Shown here: positions 5,018 to 5,258 of the stretch, one piece after another
Layout of the letters: the number at the start of each line of letters is the position of its first letter
How positions within the stretch are numbered: position 1 is the first letter of the stretch
From: RUG714 sp964623515
Lineage (GTDB): Bacteria > Bacillota > Clostridia > Oscillospirales > Acutalibacteraceae
Reading direction: 5' to 3'
NCBI GenBank assembly: GCA_964623515.1
Contig: CAZURV010000031.1
Coordinates: 1 to 5,258, forward strand
Length of the DNA: 5,258 bases
The notes under the pieces: model-generated
What the model saw: the letters and a program-made list of their open reading frames with translations, nothing else
The model's database searches: none
What the model was told of the DNA's origin: nothing
Translations under genes and position numbers: made by a program

Positions 5018-5258
5018 ACCTTTGGAATTTTGGAACATATCTATGTGATTGCTTTGCGGCAGATAGGCAAGGAAAAAAAGAGCCGGATAAAATTTAGGCA
5101 AAAACGGCTTTTCGTGGAATCTTTTTCAAACTACATACTGTACGGACAAACGACGGCGAATGTTATTGCGTTCCGGGGCGTGAATTATGAAATCACGCGC
5201 ATGGACACATTCGAGGGGTACAAGGAAGATTTCGTGCTGTATTGCAAAGTGAAAGAGT
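5018..5258 (+). CDS. Unrecognised open frame running off the right edge
   Basis: Eighty codons are open without a stop from just after TAA at 5015-5017 to the window end. The other two forward frames are stopped within this stretch. The translation is rich in charged and aromatic residues, for example FRQKRLFVESFSNYILYG and DTFEGYKEDFVLYCKVKE, and reads like a soluble protein. I do not recognise a family. Possible starts are GTG at 5045 or TTG at 5054, neither with a good ribosome binding site, so this may be a 5'-truncated gene or a chance frame. By eye the last 150 bases are more GC-rich than the cupin gene. A hairpin, AGCCG (5081-5085) with CGGCT (5105-5109) followed by TTT, lies inside it. 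It could be a weak terminator for the symporter-cupin unit, which would argue against coding at that point. Confidence 0.35.

Noticed and set aside
5076..5112. Strong terminator after the cupin gene
   Set aside because: The AGCCG/CGGCT stem has only five clean pairs, a 19-base loop and a run of four T including the stem end, so it is at best weak; it is mentioned only under the open frame that contains it.

Overview
The window looks like chromosomal DNA of a low-to-moderate GC, Gram-positive member of the Clostridia, plausibly a gut-type lineage; the exact genus cannot be read from it. The evidence is the Bacillus-type promoters (extended -10 boxes), strong AGGAGG-like ribosome binding sites, a tandem glycine riboswitch before an AGCS amino-acid:sodium symporter, and a YczE-like membrane protein next to a TtcA-family PP-loop protein.

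Left part (1-494). There is no protein gene. On the minus strand lie three regularly spaced tRNA-Ser(CGA)-like segments with 5' ends at 55, 253 and 436. The first is cut by the window edge but is well formed in all that is visible. The other two keep a tRNA-Ser 5' half, the CGA anticodon loop and a hairpin where the variable arm should be, but have lost a credible T arm and acceptor 3' strand. The last two resemble each other beyond the tRNA-like part, so this looks like a decaying tandem array of roughly 190-bp units. It is the most unusual part of the window.

Middle (495-2791). A small uncharacterised membrane protein is read on the minus strand. Diverging from it, a promoter around 1088-1116 drives a two-gene unit: a YczE/DUF6198-like membrane protein, then 20 bases later a TtcA-family adenine nucleotide alpha hydrolase with a probable TTG start.

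Right part (2833-5258). An extended -10 promoter starts a leader of about 260 bases. It holds a complete tandem glycine riboswitch with a visible leader-linker kink-turn element, followed by an intrinsic terminator whose T tract touches the ribosome binding site of an alanine/glycine:sodium symporter gene. A small cupin gene follows after 20 bases and is probably co-transcribed, so glycine level likely controls uptake of glycine/alanine and the cupin together. The last 240 bases contain an open frame running off the window without a good start; it is unrecognised and may be a gene fragment.
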